Shown here piece after piece: positions 24,262 through 33,005 of a stretch of 64,000 bases of DNA. The notes beneath the pieces were generated by a model. The model was not told the origin of the DNA, ran no database searches, and was given only the letters and a program-made list of their open reading frames with translations. Both the position numbers and the translations under genes were made by a program. Numbering within the stretch: position 1 is the stretch's first letter; every line of letters begins with the position of its first letter. Source of the stretch: Mycobacterium sp. IDR2000157661. Its GTDB lineage: Bacteria > Actinomycetota > Actinomycetes > Mycobacteriales > Mycobacteriaceae. The stretch lies in the NCBI RefSeq assembly GCF_022317005.1, contig NZ_CP081006.1:4836001-4900000 (forward strand). Direction: 5' to 3'.

Positions 24262-25506
24262 TCATCGGAAATCCACCGCTCCCGAACTGGCCAGCGCCGC
24301 CTGCCGCGCGCGTTCGACCGCGGCGGGTAACACTGCAAGTACGGCGTCCACGTCGGCGTCGGTGCTGGTGTGGCCGAACGACAGCCGCAGCGACCCGCGT
24401 GCGCTCACCGGATCGGTGCCCATCGCGATCAGCACGTGCGAGGGCTGTGCCACGCCGGCGGTGCATGCCGAGCCCGTCGAGCACTCGATGCCCTTGGCGT
24501 CCAACAACATCAGCAGCGAGTCTCCCTCGCAGCCGCGAAACGTGAAGTGCGAGTTACCGGGCAGCCGCGCGGAGCCGGCGGCGCCGTTGACGTCGACGTC
24601 ATCGATCGTCGACAAGACCCCGTCGACCAACCGGTCGCGCAGTGCCTGCAGCCGGGCGCTGTTGGCGGCCAGGTTCTCCACCGCGACCTTCGCCGCAGCG
24701 GCCATCGCGACGGCTCCGGCGACATCGGGTGTGCCGGAACGGACGTCGCGTTCCTGACCGCCCCCGTGCAGCAGCGGCACGCAAGCCGTGTCGCGTCGCA
24801 GCAGCAACGCGCCCACCCCCTTGGGGCCGCCGAACTTGTGCGCGGTGATGCTCATCGCCGACAGGCCGCTGGCGGCGAAACCGACAGGGATCTGGCCGAC
24901 CGCCTGGACCGCGTCGCTGTGCATCGGCACCTCGAACTCGGCCGCGACGGCGGCCAATTCATCGATCGGCATGATCGTGCCGACCTCGTTGTTGGCCCAC
25001 ATGATCGAGACAAGGGCGACGTCGCCGGCGCCGTCGCGGTCCTGCAACGCTTCCCGCAGTGCCGCCGGCGACACCGAGCCGTCCGTGCGCACCGGCAGCC
25101 AGGTCACCTCGGCGCCCTCGTGCGCCACCAGCCACTCGACCGCGTCGAGCACCGCGTGGTGCTCGACCGGTGTGGTGACGATGCGCCTGCGACGCGGGTC
25201 GGCATCGCGGCGGGCCCAGTAGATGCCCTTTACGGCCAGGTTGTCGCTCTCGGTGCCCCCCGCGGTGAAGACCACCTCCGAGGGCCGGGCACCGAGCAGG
25301 TGCGCCAGCGTCTCGCGCGACTCCTCCATGTGGCGGCGCGCCAATCGACCACTGCCGTGCAGCGAGGACGCATTACCGGCCGTCGCCAGCGCGGCCGTCA
25401 TCGCCTCGATGGCGATGGGGTGCATCGGAGTGCTGGCGGCGTGATCGAGGTAGACCTGCGGTGAGCCGCTTGCGCGAAGAGCATCTGGCGCAGTTTTCGA
25501 GGTCAT
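24262..25506 (-). CDS. iscS: Cysteine desulfurase
   Basis: PLP enzyme of 414 residues that supplies sulfur for Fe-S clusters and tRNA thiolation. It starts VYLDHAASTPMHP; the PLP Lys is in SITAHKFGGPKGVG (~res 223); the His of PVEHHAVLDAVEW stacks on PLP; and the catalytic Cys lies in the loop STGSACTAG. About 20 N-terminal residues exceed the usual start, and an internal start cannot be excluded. Followed by mnmA; in M. tuberculosis the pair is Rv3025c/Rv3024c. Confidence 0.95.
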   Translation of the reverse strand: MTSKTAPDALRASGSPQVYLDHAASTPMHPIAIEAMTAALATAGNASSLHGSGRLARRHMEESRETLAHLLGARPSEVVFTAGGTESDNLAVKGIYWARRDADPRRRRIVTTPVEHHAVLDAVEWLVAHEGAEVTWLPVRTDGSVSPAALREALQDRDGAGDVALVSIMWANNEVGTIMPIDELAAVAAEFEVPMHSDAVQAVGQIPVGFAASGLSAMSITAHKFGGPKGVGALLLRRDTACVPLLHGGGQERDVRSGTPDVAGAVAMAAAAKVAVENLAANSARLQALRDRLVDGVLSTIDDVDVNGAAGSARLPGNSHFTFRGCEGDSLLMLLDAKGIECSTGSACTAGVAQPSHVLIAMGTDPVSARGSLRLSFGHTSTDADVDAVLAVLPAAVERARQAALASSGAVDFR

Positions 25507-25550
25507 AACCAGTCCAGAATAGCCGCCGAGCGGCGGGCCCCGATTCTCGC

Positions 25551-26381
25551 TCAGGCCGCGAGCGCGTGCCCGGGCGACGGCCGGACAGTCTGCCCGCGAA
25601 CTGCGACCGCGCAGCGGGCGGCGAGCTCGCGCCGGTCGGTGCCCGGAAGCTGCAGCGACTCCACATGCACGCGAGCCACCGTGCGTCTGGCCGTGATGAG
25701 CCGTCGGATGGACGCCAACAGCGTGTCGTCCCCGACGTAGGCGGCCACCGTCGACGGCCGCCCGTCGCGGTGGTGGTAGGTCAGCCGCAGCGGCTGCACC
25801 GGCCGGCCGGAGTCCACGGCGGCCTGGAACATCGCGGGCCGGAACTGCCCGTACGCCAACCCGCAGTAGGTGGTGCCCTCGGGGAATGCGACGACGGTCT
25901 GGCCGATACTCAACCGCTCCGCGACCGTGCGTACCACCTCGGGAAGCCGCCGCAGGTTGTCCCGCTCGATCGGAATCACCTTCATCAGCCGGGCGAGCAG
26001 CTCCAGCCCGGGCCAGCTGATCAGCTCCGCCTTGGCGACGAACCGCCCTGGCATCACCGCACCGATCGTGAAGATGTCGACCCAGGACACGTGATGACTG
26101 ACCACGAGGACCCCCTGCAGGTTGCGAATCGGTCTACCGGACAAGGTGATTCGCACGCCCAGGCATCGGAGCATCAGCCGGCAGTACCGGCGCTGGACGT
26201 GCGAGCGACCGGGGGCAGGCAGCGCCAGCAGCGGTGCGGCCGCCAACAGCAGCACCGCGAACGTGGCGCGGGCGGTCACGCGCAGCGCGACGACCACACG
26301 ATGTCCGGCGTCGGCAGCTCCTGCGGTGACGCAGCCGACGTCGCAGGACGCCTTGGGCACCCAGGAGTAGGCGGCGCTCAC
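25551..26381 (-). CDS. 1-acyl-glycerol-3-phosphate acyltransferase family (PlsC/OlsA-like)
   Basis: Membrane-associated acyltransferase of 276 residues. The catalytic HxxxxD is HHVSWVD (~res 98), followed by block III FPEGTTYCG and the block II Arg in IPIERDN. An N-terminal hydrophobic helix (ARATFAVLLLAAAPLLAL) anchors it. It overlaps the upstream GNAT gene by GTGA. Because that partner resembles OlsB, a role as OlsA in ornithine lipid synthesis is as plausible as phosphatidate synthesis. Matches Rv3026c. Confidence 0.87.
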   Translation of the reverse strand: MSAAYSWVPKASCDVGCVTAGAADAGHRVVVALRVTARATFAVLLLAAAPLLALPAPGRSHVQRRYCRLMLRCLGVRITLSGRPIRNLQGVLVVSHHVSWVDIFTIGAVMPGRFVAKAELISWPGLELLARLMKVIPIERDNLRRLPEVVRTVAERLSIGQTVVAFPEGTTYCGLAYGQFRPAMFQAAVDSGRPVQPLRLTYHHRDGRPSTVAAYVGDDTLLASIRRLITARRTVARVHVESLQLPGTDRRELAARCAVAVRGQTVRPSPGHALAA

Positions 26382-27235
26382 AGTGCCGTCCCGTCAGCCA
26401 TCCCGTCGCCCATCGCGGTGGCCGCTCCGACCGATCTGAGCCTGCGCAGGTACCGGGTGTCGGCCCGGCGCTTGTCGAGCAGCGCCGGGAAGTCGCCGAC
26501 CCCGAAGTCGGGGTCGTGTGCAGGCTCGCCGCAGACCTGGGCGCCGAGTCGCAGATATCCGCGCATGAGCGGCGGCACCGTGACCCTGGCCGGCGGCTCG
26601 ATGTCGTCGAGATCCTTGCCGTCGACCGTCACGGGCCGGTAGGGGTGGACGGTGAACTGCGCGGGGGCGCCGTGGCGGCGGCGCACGAAGTCACGGACGC
26701 CGCGGATCTGGGCGCCGGGCGCCTCGTCGGCCGTCCCCAGCACCGGGACCGAGACGCAACCGGTCACGTAGTCGTAGCCGCAGCGGTCCAGGTAGGCCAG
26801 GATGCCGGCCCACATCAGGAGCACCACCGAGCCGTTGCGGTGATCGGCCCGTACCACCGCGCGGCCCATCTCGACCAGCGACGGACGCAGTGCGTCGAGA
26901 CCGCGCACGTCGAACTCCGTTGCGGTGTACAGCCCACCGGCCGCGATCGCGCCCGCAGGCGGCAGCATCCGGTAACAGCCCACCAGTTCCCCCGAGGTGT
27001 CCTCGCGGACCAGCAGGTGATCGCAGTGCTCGTCGAACCGGTCGGCGTCACGGCCTACCTCGAAGCCCGGGCTGGCGCCCGAGACCGCGAACCCGGGCTC
27101 GGAGGTGAACACATCGTGACGGAGCCGCTGCCCGGCTTCGACGAGCGCAGCATCGGTGGACAGCAACAAGGTGTAGCGCGGCGCTGGTCCGCGGTCGACG
27201 TCGTCGGGGGCGATGAGTACAGAAGCAGTGCTCAT
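26378..27235 (-). CDS. GNAT-fold acyltransferase, OlsB-like (Rv3027c)
   Basis: Protein of 285 residues of the Acetyltransf_5 group (ornithine-acyl-ACP N-acyltransferase/hemolysin-like): YTLLLSTDAALVEAGQRLRHDVF, DHLLVRED, VGCYRMLPP and VEMGRAVVRADHRNGSVVLLMW. OlsB makes lyso-ornithine lipid, which OlsA then acylates. ATG 27235 is the chosen start, with ATG 27259 an alternative. Product overlaps PlsC by 4 nt, implying coupled expression. Confidence 0.82.
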   Translation of the reverse strand: MSTASVLIAPDDVDRGPAPRYTLLLSTDAALVEAGQRLRHDVFTSEPGFAVSGASPGFEVGRDADRFDEHCDHLLVREDTSGELVGCYRMLPPAGAIAAGGLYTATEFDVRGLDALRPSLVEMGRAVVRADHRNGSVVLLMWAGILAYLDRCGYDYVTGCVSVPVLGTADEAPGAQIRGVRDFVRRRHGAPAQFTVHPYRPVTVDGKDLDDIEPPARVTVPPLMRGYLRLGAQVCGEPAHDPDFGVGDFPALLDKRRADTRYLRRLRSVGAATAMGDGMADGTAL

Positions 27236-27311
27236 GGCTGCACCGTCGCCCAGCCGCATCTCGTGACGGCGTCGAACAAGTGACGTGTCCGTGAACGGCA
27301 CGAGAAGACGC

Positions 27312-27352
27312 AAAAACCCCCGACGCGCCAAAGGCGGATTGCGTGCGGGGGT
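27312..27352 (-). terminator. Rho-independent terminator of the etfBA operon
   Basis: Minus-strand hairpin ACCCCCG ... CGGGGGT (stem 27317-27323 / 27346-27352) followed by TTTTT. It lies 23 nt beyond the etfA stop and separates this operon from the GNAT/PlsC genes. Confidence 0.88.
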
Positions 27353-27374
27353 CTCGCGACTGCTGTCGGGGAGG

Positions 27375-28331
27375 TCAGCCCTTGCGGGCCTTAATGGCCT
27401 CCGTCAGCTGTGGTGCGACCTTGAACAGGTCGCCGACGACGCCGAGGTCGGCGATCTCGAAGATCGGCGCCTCCTCGTCCTTGTTCACCGCGATGATCGT
27501 CTTGGACGTCTGCATACCGGCACGGTGCTGGATCGCCCCCGAGATGCCCAGGGCGATGTAGAGCTGCGGCGACACCGTCTTGCCGGTCTGGCCCACCTGG
27601 AACTGGCCCGGGTAGTAGCCGGAGTCGACCGCAGCGCGCGAGGCGCCAACGGCGCCGCTGAGCGAGTCAGCCAGTTCCTCGACCACCGAGAAGTTCTCGG
27701 CACTGCCGACACCGCGGCCACCGGAGACGACGACGGTCGCTTCGGTCAGCTCCGGACGGTCACCCTGGACTGCGGGCTCGCGCTTGGTGATCTTCGTCGC
27801 ATTCTCGGCCTGTGCGGGCACCTCGACGGTGACGACCTCGCCGGCGCCGTCGGAGGGTTCGGCGTCCACCGATCCGGCGCGCAAGGTGATCACGGGCAGC
27901 TCGCCGGTCGCCTCGGCCTCGACGGTGAACGCACCACCGAAGATCGAGTGGACGGCCTTGCCGCCTTCCTGGACGTCGACGACGTCGGAGAGCACACCGG
28001 AACCGGTGCGCGCCGCCAAACGGCCGGCGATCTCCTTGCCGTCGGCGTTGGCCGACAACAGGACCGCGGCCGGCGATGCCGACTCGACCAGCGACGCCAG
28101 CACATCGACGTAGGGAGTGATGAGGTAGTTCTCGGCGTCCTCGGACTCCGCGACGTAGATCTTGGCGGCGCCGGCGGCCTTGAGACCGTCGATGAGCGGT
28201 TCGGCGGTGCCCGGCGCGCCGACGACGACGGCCGACGGCTCGCCCAGCTTGCGGGCAGCGGTGATCAGTTCCGAGGTGACCTTCTTCAACGCGCCTTCGG
28301 CGTGCTCGGCGAGCACGAGTACTTCAGCCAT
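27375..28331 (-). CDS. etfA: Electron transfer flavoprotein alpha subunit
   Basis: FixB/EtfA of 318 residues. The N-terminal ETF domain starts VLVLAEHAEGALKKVTSEL. The C-terminal FAD-binding domain has SGGRGVGSAENFSVVEELAD, SGYYPGQFQVGQTGKTVSPQLYIALGISGAIQH and NKDEEAPIFEIADLGVVGDL. Forms the heterodimer with EtfB that accepts electrons from acyl-CoA dehydrogenases. It sits 44 nt downstream of etfB and is followed by a strong terminator. Confidence 0.97.
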   Translation of the reverse strand: MAEVLVLAEHAEGALKKVTSELITAARKLGEPSAVVVGAPGTAEPLIDGLKAAGAAKIYVAESEDAENYLITPYVDVLASLVESASPAAVLLSANADGKEIAGRLAARTGSGVLSDVVDVQEGGKAVHSIFGGAFTVEAEATGELPVITLRAGSVDAEPSDGAGEVVTVEVPAQAENATKITKREPAVQGDRPELTEATVVVSGGRGVGSAENFSVVEELADSLSGAVGASRAAVDSGYYPGQFQVGQTGKTVSPQLYIALGISGAIQHRAGMQTSKTIIAVNKDEEAPIFEIADLGVVGDLFKVAPQLTEAIKARKG

Positions 28332-28375
28332 GAGTGTTCTTTCGTCCGTTGTGTGAGTACTGGAGCAATGCTCTG

Positions 28376-29167
28376 CTAGATGATCTTCTGCGCCACGAGG
28401 TACTCGGCGACCTTCGTGCCGCCCTCGCCCTCGTCGGTGACCTTCTCGCCCGCTGTCTTCGGCGGCTTCGGGGTCGAGGACAGCACCTTGGTGCCGGCGT
28501 TGGCGCCGCCGACCTCGTCGCCCTCCACGCCGATCTCGGCGAGCGTGAGCTTGGTCACTTCCTTCTTCTTGGCGGCCATGATGCCCTTGAAGGACGGGAA
28601 GCGCGGCTCGTTGATCTTCTCGTTCACGCTCACCACGGCCGGCAGTGAGGCCTCCAGCGTGAACAGGCCATCGTCGGTCTCGCGCTCGCCGATGACCTTG
28701 CCGTTCTCGACGCTCAGCTTGCGGACGTGGGTCAGCTGCGGCAAGCCGAGGTACTCGGCGATGATCGCCGGGACCGCGCCGCCCGTGCCGTCGGTGGCCT
28801 CGTTGCCGGCGATGACGAGCTCAGTGCCCTCGATGGTCCCCAGAGCGCGGGCGAGCGCCCAGCCGGTCTGCACCATGTCGGAGCCGTGCATGCCCTCGTC
28901 GACCAGATGCACGGCCTTGTCGGCGCCCATCGACAGTGCCTTGCGGATGGCCTCGGTGGCGCGCTCGGGACCCGCCGTCAGGACCGTCACGGTGCTGTCG
29001 CCGCCTTCGCGCTCCTTGATCAGCAGCGCTTCCTCGACGGCGCGCTCGTTGATCTCGTCGAGCACCGCATCGGCGGCCTCTCGGTCGAGCGTGTAGTCGC
29101 CGTCGGACAGCTTGCGCTCCGACCAGGTGTCAGGGACCTGTTTGATCAGGACCACGATGTTCGTCAT
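28376..29167 (-). CDS. etfB: Electron transfer flavoprotein beta subunit
   Basis: FixA/EtfB of 263 residues starting NIVVLIKQVPDTWSERKL. The AMP-binding region includes VIAGNEATDGTGGAVPAIIAEYL, and the ETF-beta signature follows in LPAVVSVNEKINEPRFPSFKGIMAAKKKEV. First gene of the etfBA operon. An inverted repeat at 29234-29265 lies about 70-100 bp upstream and could be an operator for a fatty-acid regulator. Confidence 0.97.
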   Translation of the reverse strand: MTNIVVLIKQVPDTWSERKLSDGDYTLDREAADAVLDEINERAVEEALLIKEREGGDSTVTVLTAGPERATEAIRKALSMGADKAVHLVDEGMHGSDMVQTGWALARALGTIEGTELVIAGNEATDGTGGAVPAIIAEYLGLPQLTHVRKLSVENGKVIGERETDDGLFTLEASLPAVVSVNEKINEPRFPSFKGIMAAKKKEVTKLTLAEIGVEGDEVGGANAGTKVLSSTPKPPKTAGEKVTDEGEGGTKVAEYLVAQKII

Positions 29168-29233
29168 GAGTTCGGTTCGTCCTCCTCGAAGAGGCCGGCC
29201 GGCCGGCCTGCTTTACCACGTTTGAAGCAACTA

Positions 29234-29265
29234 CCACCATGTTACTCGCGGGTAACTTCTGGTGG
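29234..29265. promoter_or_regulatory. Nested inverted repeat upstream of etfB
   Basis: Outer arms CCACCA (29234-29239) and TGGTGG (29260-29265) enclose GTTAC-TCGCGG-GTAAC (29241-29256). The inner 16-bp repeat is typical in size for a TetR or GntR operator. It lies in the 196-bp divergent region between etfB and the methyltransferase gene. The cognate regulator is not in the window. Confidence 0.5.
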
Positions 29266-29363
29266 CTCGCAGGAACACCATAGCTGGTCGAAGTTTGCGT
29301 TCTTGCAGCCCGTAGGCGGTGAACCGTTCGCCTTCGGGCCGATCCGCGTTAGCCTGCCTTTCA

Positions 29364-30140
29364 ATGAGCGCCTCATTCCTCACCGACGGTTCGGACCTGC
29401 CTCTCACCGGCGAGCGCACGGTTCCGGGGTTGGCGGAGGAGAACTACTGGTTCCGCCGCCACGAGGTCGTCTACGCGCGACTGGCGGACCGTTGCGCCGG
29501 CCGCGACGTGCTCGAGGCGGGCTGCGGCGAGGGCTACGGCGCCGACCTCATCGCCTCCGTGGCCCGCCACGTCACCGGGTTGGACTACGACGAGGCCACC
29601 GTCAACCATGTGCGGGCCCGCTACCCACGGGTCGAGATGCGGCACGGGAACCTGGCGTCTCTGCCGCTCGGCGACGGCACCGTCGATGTCGTCGTCAACT
29701 TCCAGGTGATCGAGCACCTCTGGGACCAGGGTGGGTTCGTCGCCGAATGCCTGCGCGTGCTGCGGCCCGGCGGCGTGCTGCTGATGTCGACACCGAACCG
29801 CATCACCTTCTCCCCCGGTCGTGACACCCCGGTCAACCCGTTCCACACCCGCGAACTCGACGCCGCCGAATTGACGGAACTGCTGACCGCACAGGGGTTT
29901 TCACTGGAGGCGATGCTCGGCGTGTACCACGGGCCGCGACTGGCCGAGCTGGACGCCCGCCACGGCGGGTCGCTGATCGACGCCCAGATCGCCCGGGCGC
30001 TGGCCGACGCGCCGTGGCCCGCGGACCTGCTCGCCGACGTCGCGTCGGTCACGATCGACGACTTCGACCTGGTCGAGTCGGGGGACGGCCGCCACATTGA
30101 TGACAGCCTCGACCTGGTGGCGATCGCGGTGCGCCCGTGA
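29364..30140 (+). CDS. SAM-dependent methyltransferase (Rv3030-like, MGLP locus)
   Basis: Class I methyltransferase of 258 residues: motif I VLEAGCGEGYGADLI, acidic VTGLDYDE, motif IV VDVVVNFQVIEHL and LRVLRPGGVLLMSTPNR. In M. tuberculosis Rv3030 sits in the cluster proposed to make the 6-O-methylglucose lipopolysaccharide (MGLP). TAGCCT (29350-29355) 8 nt before ATG 29364 suggests a leaderless operon start. The stop overlaps the GH57 start by GTGA. Confidence 0.9.
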   Translation: MSASFLTDGSDLPLTGERTVPGLAEENYWFRRHEVVYARLADRCAGRDVLEAGCGEGYGADLIASVARHVTGLDYDEATVNHVRARYPRVEMRHGNLASLPLGDGTVDVVVNFQVIEHLWDQGGFVAECLRVLRPGGVLLMSTPNRITFSPGRDTPVNPFHTRELDAAELTELLTAQGFSLEAMLGVYHGPRLAELDARHGGSLIDAQIARALADAPWPADLLADVASVTIDDFDLVESGDGRHIDDSLDLVAIAVRP

Positions 30141-31660
30141 CCACGAGCGAGCCCGTCCCGGGCGTCTTCACCCTCGTCCTGCACACCCACCTGCCGTGGT
30201 TGGCCCATCACGGCCGCTGGCCGGTCGGCGAAGAGTGGCTCTACCAGTCGTGGGCGGCGTCGTACCTGCCGTTGATGCGGGTGTTGCGCAGGCTGGCCGC
30301 CGAGGACCGCCGCCATCTGGTGACGCTCGGCATGACGCCGGTGGTGACGGCTCAGCTCGACGACCCGTACTGCCTGTCGGGTATGCACCACTGGCTGGCC
30401 AACTGGCAGCTTCGTGCCCTGGAGTCGACCACGTTGGCGGAGCCGTTGCGCCGGTTCGGTATTCGCGAACACGCCGAGGCCGGTCAGGCGCTCGACGACT
30501 TCGCCACCCTGTGGGCACACGGCGCCAGCCCGTTGCTGCGTTCCCTGATCGACGCCGGGACCATCGAACTGCTCGGCGGGCCGCTGGCGCATCCGTTCCA
30601 GCCGCTGCTGCATCCGCGGCTGCGGGAATTCGCACTGCGCGAGGGACTGGCCGACGCACGACAGCGGTTCGCCCACACCCCGGTAGGCATCTGGGCGCCC
30701 GAGTGCGCTTATGCGCCGGGGATGGAATCCGACTACGCCGCAGCGGGTATCGCGCATTTCATGGTCGACGGCCCGTCGTTGCACGGCGACACCGCGCTGG
30801 GCCGGCCGGTCGGGTCCTCCGACGTCGTCGCGTTCGGCCGCGACCTGCAGGTCAGCTACCGGGTGTGGTCGCCGAAGTCGGGCTACCCCGGCCACGCGGC
30901 CTATCGCGACTTCCACACCTACGACCACACGACCGGCCTCAAGCCGGCGCGCGTCACCGGCCGCAATGTGCCATCCGAGGGCAAGGCGCCGTACGACCCC
31001 GATCGCGCCGACCGCGCGATCGACGCCCACGTCGACGACTTCGTCGCGCTGGTGCGCCAGCGACTGCTCGACGAGAGCGAGCGCATCGGCAGGCCCGCAC
31101 ACGTCATCGCGGCGTTCGACACCGAACTGTTCGGACACTGGTGGTACGAGGGACCCGTGTGGCTCGAGCGGGTGCTGCGGGCGTTGCCGCGGGCGGGCGT
31201 GCGGATCGGTACGCTATCCGACGCCAAGGCCGACGGGTTCGTCGGCTCGCCGGTAGAATTACCCCCCAGCTCATGGGGTTCGGGCAAGGACTGGCAGGTG
31301 TGGGCCGGTGAGCAGGTGGCCGATCTGGTGCAGTTGAACGGCGAGGTCGTCGACACCGCGCTGACCGCCGTCGACAAGGCGCTCGGCCAGACCGACACCC
31401 CGCCTGCACGCAACTTCGTCGCCGACCAGATCCTGCGCGAGACGCTGCTCACGGTCTCGAGCGACTGGCCGTTCATGGTGAGCAAGGATTCGGCGGCCGA
31501 CTACGCCCGCTACCGTGCGCATCTGCATGCGCACGCGACCCGTGAGATCGCCGACGCTCTCGCCTCCGGTCGTGGCGAGCAGGCGCAGCGACTCGCCGAA
31601 GGCTGGCACCGCGCCGACGGACTGTTCGGCGCCCTCGACGCCCGGCGGCTGCCGCGGTGA
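30137..31660 (+). CDS. GH57 glycoside hydrolase / putative glucan branching enzyme (Rv3031-like)
   Basis: Protein of 507 residues of family GH57. Region 1 LVLHTHLPWLAHHG; nucleophile Glu in WAPECAYAPGM (~res 195); acid/base Asp in AFDTELFGHWWYEGP (~res 325); and a C-terminal helical domain with AWADQ-like residues. Homologues are annotated as alpha-amylase or alpha-1,4-glucan branching enzymes, and this one is proposed to act on the MGLP glucan. Coupled to the upstream methyltransferase by a 4-nt overlap. Confidence 0.9.
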   Translation: MTTSEPVPGVFTLVLHTHLPWLAHHGRWPVGEEWLYQSWAASYLPLMRVLRRLAAEDRRHLVTLGMTPVVTAQLDDPYCLSGMHHWLANWQLRALESTTLAEPLRRFGIREHAEAGQALDDFATLWAHGASPLLRSLIDAGTIELLGGPLAHPFQPLLHPRLREFALREGLADARQRFAHTPVGIWAPECAYAPGMESDYAAAGIAHFMVDGPSLHGDTALGRPVGSSDVVAFGRDLQVSYRVWSPKSGYPGHAAYRDFHTYDHTTGLKPARVTGRNVPSEGKAPYDPDRADRAIDAHVDDFVALVRQRLLDESERIGRPAHVIAAFDTELFGHWWYEGPVWLERVLRALPRAGVRIGTLSDAKADGFVGSPVELPPSSWGSGKDWQVWAGEQVADLVQLNGEVVDTALTAVDKALGQTDTPPARNFVADQILRETLLTVSSDWPFMVSKDSAADYARYRAHLHAHATREIADALASGRGEQAQRLAEGWHRADGLFGALDARRLPR

Positions 31661-31678
31661 CGCCCACCGACTTTTCCG

Positions 31679-31736
31679 CGAGCGTGCGTGTTTGCACTCG
31701 ACACGCCGCGAAAATGCGTCACTACACGCACGCTCG
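31679..31736. repeat. Long intergenic inverted repeat (13-bp perfect arms)
   Basis: CGAGCGTGCGTGT at 31679-31691 is perfectly complementary to 31724-31736, with a 32-nt core. It fills most of the 94-bp gap between the GH57 and GT4 genes. No T-run follows, so a simple intrinsic terminator is unlikely. Similar in size to the repeats at 7735 and 57518. Confidence 0.8.
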
Positions 31737-31754
31737 GCAAGCGGTGAGCGTGCG

Positions 31755-32996
31755 ATGAAGGTCCTGATGGTGTCGTGGGAGTACCCGCCGGTGGTCGTCG
31801 GCGGGTTGGGCCGACACGTCCACCACCTGGCCACCGCACTGGCCGAGGCGGATCACGAGGTCGTCGTGCTGAGCCGTCGTCCCACCGACACCGACCCGAG
31901 CACACATCCGTCCACCGACGAGATGGCCGAAGGCGTACGGGTGATCGCGGCGGCACAGGATCCGCACGAATTCGACTTCGCCGGCGACCTGATGGCATGG
32001 ACGCTGGCGATGGGCCACGCGATGGTCCGCGCCGGTCTGGCCATCCGCGGGCCACGCGGCCGGCCGTGGTGCCCCGACGTGGTGCACGCCCACGACTGGC
32101 TGGTCGCCCACCCCGCCGTCGCACTCGCCCAGAGCTTCGATGTGCCACTGGTTTCCACCATCCACGCCACCGAAGCCGGCAGGCACTCGGGGTGGGTATC
32201 GGGCCGCATCAGCCGACAGGTGCACGCGATTGAGTCGTGGCTCGTGCACGAATCCGACTCGCTGATCACGTGTTCCCGGTCGATGAGCGACGAGATCAGC
32301 GAGCTGTTCGGCCCCGGGATCGCCGAGACTCGCGTCATTCGCAACGGAATCGACGTCGCGCGTTGGCCCTTCGCCGAACGCACACCTCGCACGGGCCCTG
32401 CGCAGCTGCTCTATCTCGGCCGTCTCGAGTACGAGAAGGGCATTCACGACGCCATCGCGGCCCTGCCCCGGATCCGGCGTACGCACCCCGGAACAACGTT
32501 GACCGTCGCAGGCGAGGGTACCCAGTTGGACTGGCTGATCGAGCAGGCGCGAAAGCACAAGGTGCTCAAGGCCGTGTCGTTCGTGGGCCAGCTCGGCCAC
32601 GATGCGTTGGTGCGTGCGCTGCACACCGCCGACGCCGCCGTGCTGCCGAGCCGTTACGAGCCGTTCGGCATCGTCGCGCTCGAGGCGGCGGCGACAGGTG
32701 TTCCGCTGGTGGTCTCCGATGTCGGCGGTCTCGGTGAGGCGGTGCTCGACGGCGAGACCGGTGTGTCGTATCCGCCGCGCGATGTGGCCGCGCTGGCCGC
32801 CGCCGTTCGCACCGTGCTCGACGACCCGCAGACCGCTCAGCGGCGCGCCGTGGCCGCGCGCCAGCGGCTGACTTCGGAATTCGAATGGCATTGCATCGCA
32901 GGCGAAACCGCACAGGTGTATCTGGCGGCCAAGCGCCGCGAACGCGAACCGCACCGGCGGCGGATCATCGTCGAGCACGCCCTGCCGGGACGGTAG
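31755..32996 (+). CDS. GT4 alpha-1,4-glucosyltransferase (Rv3032-like)
   Basis: GT-B glycosyltransferase of 413 residues. The N-terminal domain opens MKVLMVSWEYPPVVVGGLGRH, with the glycogen-synthase-like GGLG glycine loop; DVVHAHDWLVAHPA follows. The C-terminal nucleotide domain has LLYLGRLEYEKGIHDAI and the E-x7-E motif in PSRYEPFGIVALEAAATGVP. Rv3032 elongates the glucan of MGLP and contributes to glycogen. ATG 31755; earlier in-frame starts fall inside the inverted repeat. Confidence 0.93.
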   Translation: MKVLMVSWEYPPVVVGGLGRHVHHLATALAEADHEVVVLSRRPTDTDPSTHPSTDEMAEGVRVIAAAQDPHEFDFAGDLMAWTLAMGHAMVRAGLAIRGPRGRPWCPDVVHAHDWLVAHPAVALAQSFDVPLVSTIHATEAGRHSGWVSGRISRQVHAIESWLVHESDSLITCSRSMSDEISELFGPGIAETRVIRNGIDVARWPFAERTPRTGPAQLLYLGRLEYEKGIHDAIAALPRIRRTHPGTTLTVAGEGTQLDWLIEQARKHKVLKAVSFVGQLGHDALVRALHTADAAVLPSRYEPFGIVALEAAATGVPLVVSDVGGLGEAVLDGETGVSYPPRDVAALAAAVRTVLDDPQTAQRRAVAARQRLTSEFEWHCIAGETAQVYLAAKRREREPHRRRIIVEHALPGR

Positions 32997-33005
32997 GGCT
33001 GCCGA

